DNA from: Psychroserpens sp041224425
GTDB lineage: Bacteria; Bacteroidota; Bacteroidia; Flavobacteriales; Flavobacteriaceae
Length of the DNA stretch: 64,000 nucleotides
Direction of reading: 5' to 3'
Assembly (NCBI RefSeq): GCF_041224425.1
Contig: NZ_JBGFGL010000068.1
Coordinates: 186,001 to 250,000, forward strand
Below are positions 62,472-64,000 of the stretch, one piece after another. The position numbers were made by a program, and so were the translations under genes. The stretch's first letter is position 1. Every line of letters starts with the position of its first letter. The notes below the pieces were generated by a model. It made no database searches. It worked only from the letters and a program-made list of their open reading frames with translations, and was not told where the DNA came from.

Positions 62472-63212
62472 ATGAAGTTTATAATTTTTTGCTTTTCATT
62501 GGGTACTTCCCTAATGTCATTTTCTCAATCTGACATAAAGAAAGACATTGAGGATAAGTATTTAATGGACTTACATATTGATCAAGACAGTACTTTAATG
62601 ACCGAATTTCAAAGGTATGCTGTAGATCTTTTTAAAACAGGAACTTCGGTAAATGATACGATTCTTAAAAGTGATACCTACAAGGTTGGTGTTGCTTTAA
62701 TTTCCTCGCAAAATAAAACTGCTGAAAGAGATGTTGCGTTTACTTTATATACCTTGTGTTATAAGGATTTAAGGGAAAAAGACTTTCATAAGAGTATTTA
62801 TTTTGGTAGCGGTAGAGAAGGGCTCTCAAACTTTTTTGTTGATCATGATACCGAAGAACAAAAAAAGATGATTGATGAAGCTGTTTTGACCTATTTGAAG
62901 TTTGATTCCATCCCTGTTGCTAATCCTGCTTATCAGTTTGCTAAAACATATTTTGTAGAGGATACCTATTATGATAAATTTTATTCAACAGATAAACATT
63001 CCACATTAAAAATAGGCAACTCCTATGCTTACTTGAGACAGAATGGTAATTATATCATCCAAATTGAAGGCTTTCCAGATAAAACATTACATGATGATAC
63101 AGAAATGCTATATGTCAATGATGTTTTTGTTGACGATTGGTTTGCTATTAGTGTATTTATAATCGACGATTCTAGTGGAAAGGCCTACAATACTATTTTT
63201 AAATTTGAATAA
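62472..63212 (+). CDS. Hypothetical exported protein
   Basis: A 246-residue protein with a signal peptide (about 1-19, ending SFSQ). The first half is helical and charged, the second half mostly beta (STLKIGNSYAYLRQNGNYIIQIEGFP, VNDVFVDDWFAISVFIIDD). It has no membrane segment, lipobox or motif I recognise. It stands between two terminators, so it is expressed alone. Function unknown. Confidence 0.6.
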   Translation: MKFIIFCFSLGTSLMSFSQSDIKKDIEDKYLMDLHIDQDSTLMTEFQRYAVDLFKTGTSVNDTILKSDTYKVGVALISSQNKTAERDVAFTLYTLCYKDLREKDFHKSIYFGSGREGLSNFFVDHDTEEQKKMIDEAVLTYLKFDSIPVANPAYQFAKTYFVEDTYYDKFYSTDKHSTLKIGNSYAYLRQNGNYIIQIEGFPDKTLHDDTEMLYVNDVFVDDWFAISVFIIDDSSGKAYNTIFKFE

Positions 63213-63225
63213 AGGATATAAAGCG

Positions 63226-63260
63226 AAAAAGCAGACCAATTGAATTGAATCTGCTTTTTT
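63226..63260. terminator. Bidirectional terminator before OmpA-family gene
   Basis: AAAAAGCAGA (63226-63235) with TCTGCTTTTT (63250-63259), a perfect 10-bp stem, 14-base loop. It lies between convergent genes. Confidence 0.85.
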
Positions 63261-63286
63261 CTAAGTTCAAAATAGAGGGGAAACCT

Positions 63287-64000
63287 TTATTCTTTTATGA
63301 TATAGAAATAAGATCGTCTATTCAATTGATGTTCTTCCTCAGTACATTTTACACCGTTAGAACATTTGTTCAATAGTTGGCTTTCACCATAACCAATAGC
63401 ACTCTCAATACGTTCTGGAGCGATGCCTCGTGAAAGAATATAATCCTTAGTAGATTTTGCTCTTCTATCAGATAGCTTCATGTTATAAGCATCACGACCA
63501 CGACTGTCGGTATGGGACTCAATCTTGATAACCATATCTGGATGAGCACGCATCACATCAACAATATTTTCTAATTCATATTGTGCATCTGTTCTGATAT
63601 TCCATTTGTCAAAGTCAAAGAATATCGGATTAATAACAATTTGATTATCGGTTATAAGTGGCTCTAGATACAAATCAGCTTCTGTTACTTTCTCATGTGT
63701 ATTATCGGTCTCAACTTTTTGTTGATCTTCCTTATAATCTTCCTTGCTACCTATGACAGTATATTTTTTATTACAGTCTACTGTAAATTCGTATGTACCA
63801 TTTTCATTGGTTTCCAATTCTTCAAGGACTTTCCCAACTTCATTAATTAGCTTGACAGTTGCTCCAGGAATAACATCATTGGTGTTTTGATCTCTAGCTA
63901 CACCTTTAATGGTTTGTAAACAGATACTTGCATCAAAACTGTAGATATCATCACTACCTTGTCCGTCAGGTCTATTAGAAGAAAAATATCCGGTTTTATC
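63287..64000 (-). CDS. OmpA family protein with PD40 and CarboxypepD-regulatory domains (C-terminal part)
   Basis: The last 237 residues of a larger envelope protein; the frame is open to the window edge, so the start is outside. The visible order is the end of a PD40 beta-propeller repeat (GYFSSNRPDGQGSDDIYSFD), a carboxypeptidase-regulatory-like domain (about visible residues 25-95), and an OmpA domain with ITDNQIVINPIFFDFDKWNIR and the peptidoglycan motif SHTDSRGRDAYNMKLSDRRAKSTKDYILSRGI. Similar multi-domain proteins include the T9SS protein PorE, though many generic relatives exist. A PorP/SprF-type gene often precedes it, here beyond the window. An internal TTG at 63817 is not the true start. 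Confidence 0.85.
   Translation of the reverse strand, partial: DKTGYFSSNRPDGQGSDDIYSFDASICLQTIKGVARDQNTNDVIPGATVKLINEVGKVLEELETNENGTYEFTVDCNKKYTVIGSKEDYKEDQQKVETDNTHEKVTEADLYLEPLITDNQIVINPIFFDFDKWNIRTDAQYELENIVDVMRAHPDMVIKIESHTDSRGRDAYNMKLSDRRAKSTKDYILSRGIAPERIESAIGYGESQLLNKCSNGVKCTEEEHQLNRRSYFYIIKE

Overview
The window is a 64 kb piece of an AT-rich chromosome from a member of the Flavobacteriaceae (phylum Bacteroidota). The evidence is a type IX secretion system component (PorQ) and a cargo protein with a C-terminal sorting domain, a TonB-dependent receptor with a carboxypeptidase-regulatory domain, several families largely restricted to Bacteroidota (DUF5606, DUF6048, DUF6452, CCC-motif membrane protein, head-GIN proteins), promoters of the Bacteroidota type (-33 TTG/TTTG, -7 TANNTTTG), and the general lack of Shine-Dalgarno sequences. 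I cannot name the genus. I saw no phage, insertion sequence, CRISPR array, tRNA or rRNA operon. The window is mostly a conserved core chromosome.

Layout. 1-1.6 kb: end of peptide deformylase, DUF5606, MazG. 1.8-7.0 kb (minus strand): YebC, pterin carbinolamine dehydratase, a sugar-nucleotide reductase-like SDR, GcvT, then DUF4268, a ZIP metal transporter and a methyltransferase. 7.1-11.5 kb: an RlmL-like methyltransferase, a DinB-like protein, and a coupled RlmD-DUF6452-DUF6048 set. 11.8-17.5 kb: ornithine aminotransferase with a cysteine-rich insertion, small membrane proteins, a T9SS cargo protein, an Smr protein and a TSP3-repeat lipoprotein. 17.7-25.7 kb: cysteine desulfurase, TonB receptor, M23 peptidase, then a coiled-coil protein, ZapA, a probable 6S RNA and RNase Y. 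25.9-30.7 kb: XerD and AroQ, with a group of small outer-membrane beta-barrel genes between and after them. 30.7-33.2 kb: lipoamide dehydrogenase, DUF1572 and MsrB.

33.4-44.0 kb is the most distinctive region: an actinobacterial-type glycogen route of GlgM, GlgC, GlgE, maltokinase and GlgB, followed by a GH31 alpha-glucosidase. GlgC and GlgM can build maltose-1-phosphate from glucose-1-phosphate, maltokinase can make it from maltose, GlgE polymerises it and GlgB branches the product. No trehalose synthase (TreS) is present here, so the source of maltose for the kinase is open. A 12-base word is shared by the two internal promoter regions.

44.1-50.3 kb: M48 peptidase, UMF1-type transporter, a lipoprotein with an internal four-cysteine duplication, then a minus-strand operon of ECF sigma factor, putative anti-sigma factor and two repetitive beta-helix-like exported proteins. 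50.5-57.6 kb: Lon, a LysM protein, PorQ, cytidylate kinase and ribosomal protein S1. 57.7-64.0 kb: PyrR, PyrB, a STAS-like protein, RNase Z, PdxH, a CAP-domain lipoprotein and two cell-envelope proteins, the last an OmpA-family protein running off the window end.

No gap between genes exceeds about 300 bases. The clearest non-coding features are the probable 6S RNA, a run of intrinsic terminators, a structured rpsA leader, a 9-N10-9 inverted repeat upstream of lon and paired inverted repeats upstream of the CAP gene. I did not find a wholly new system.
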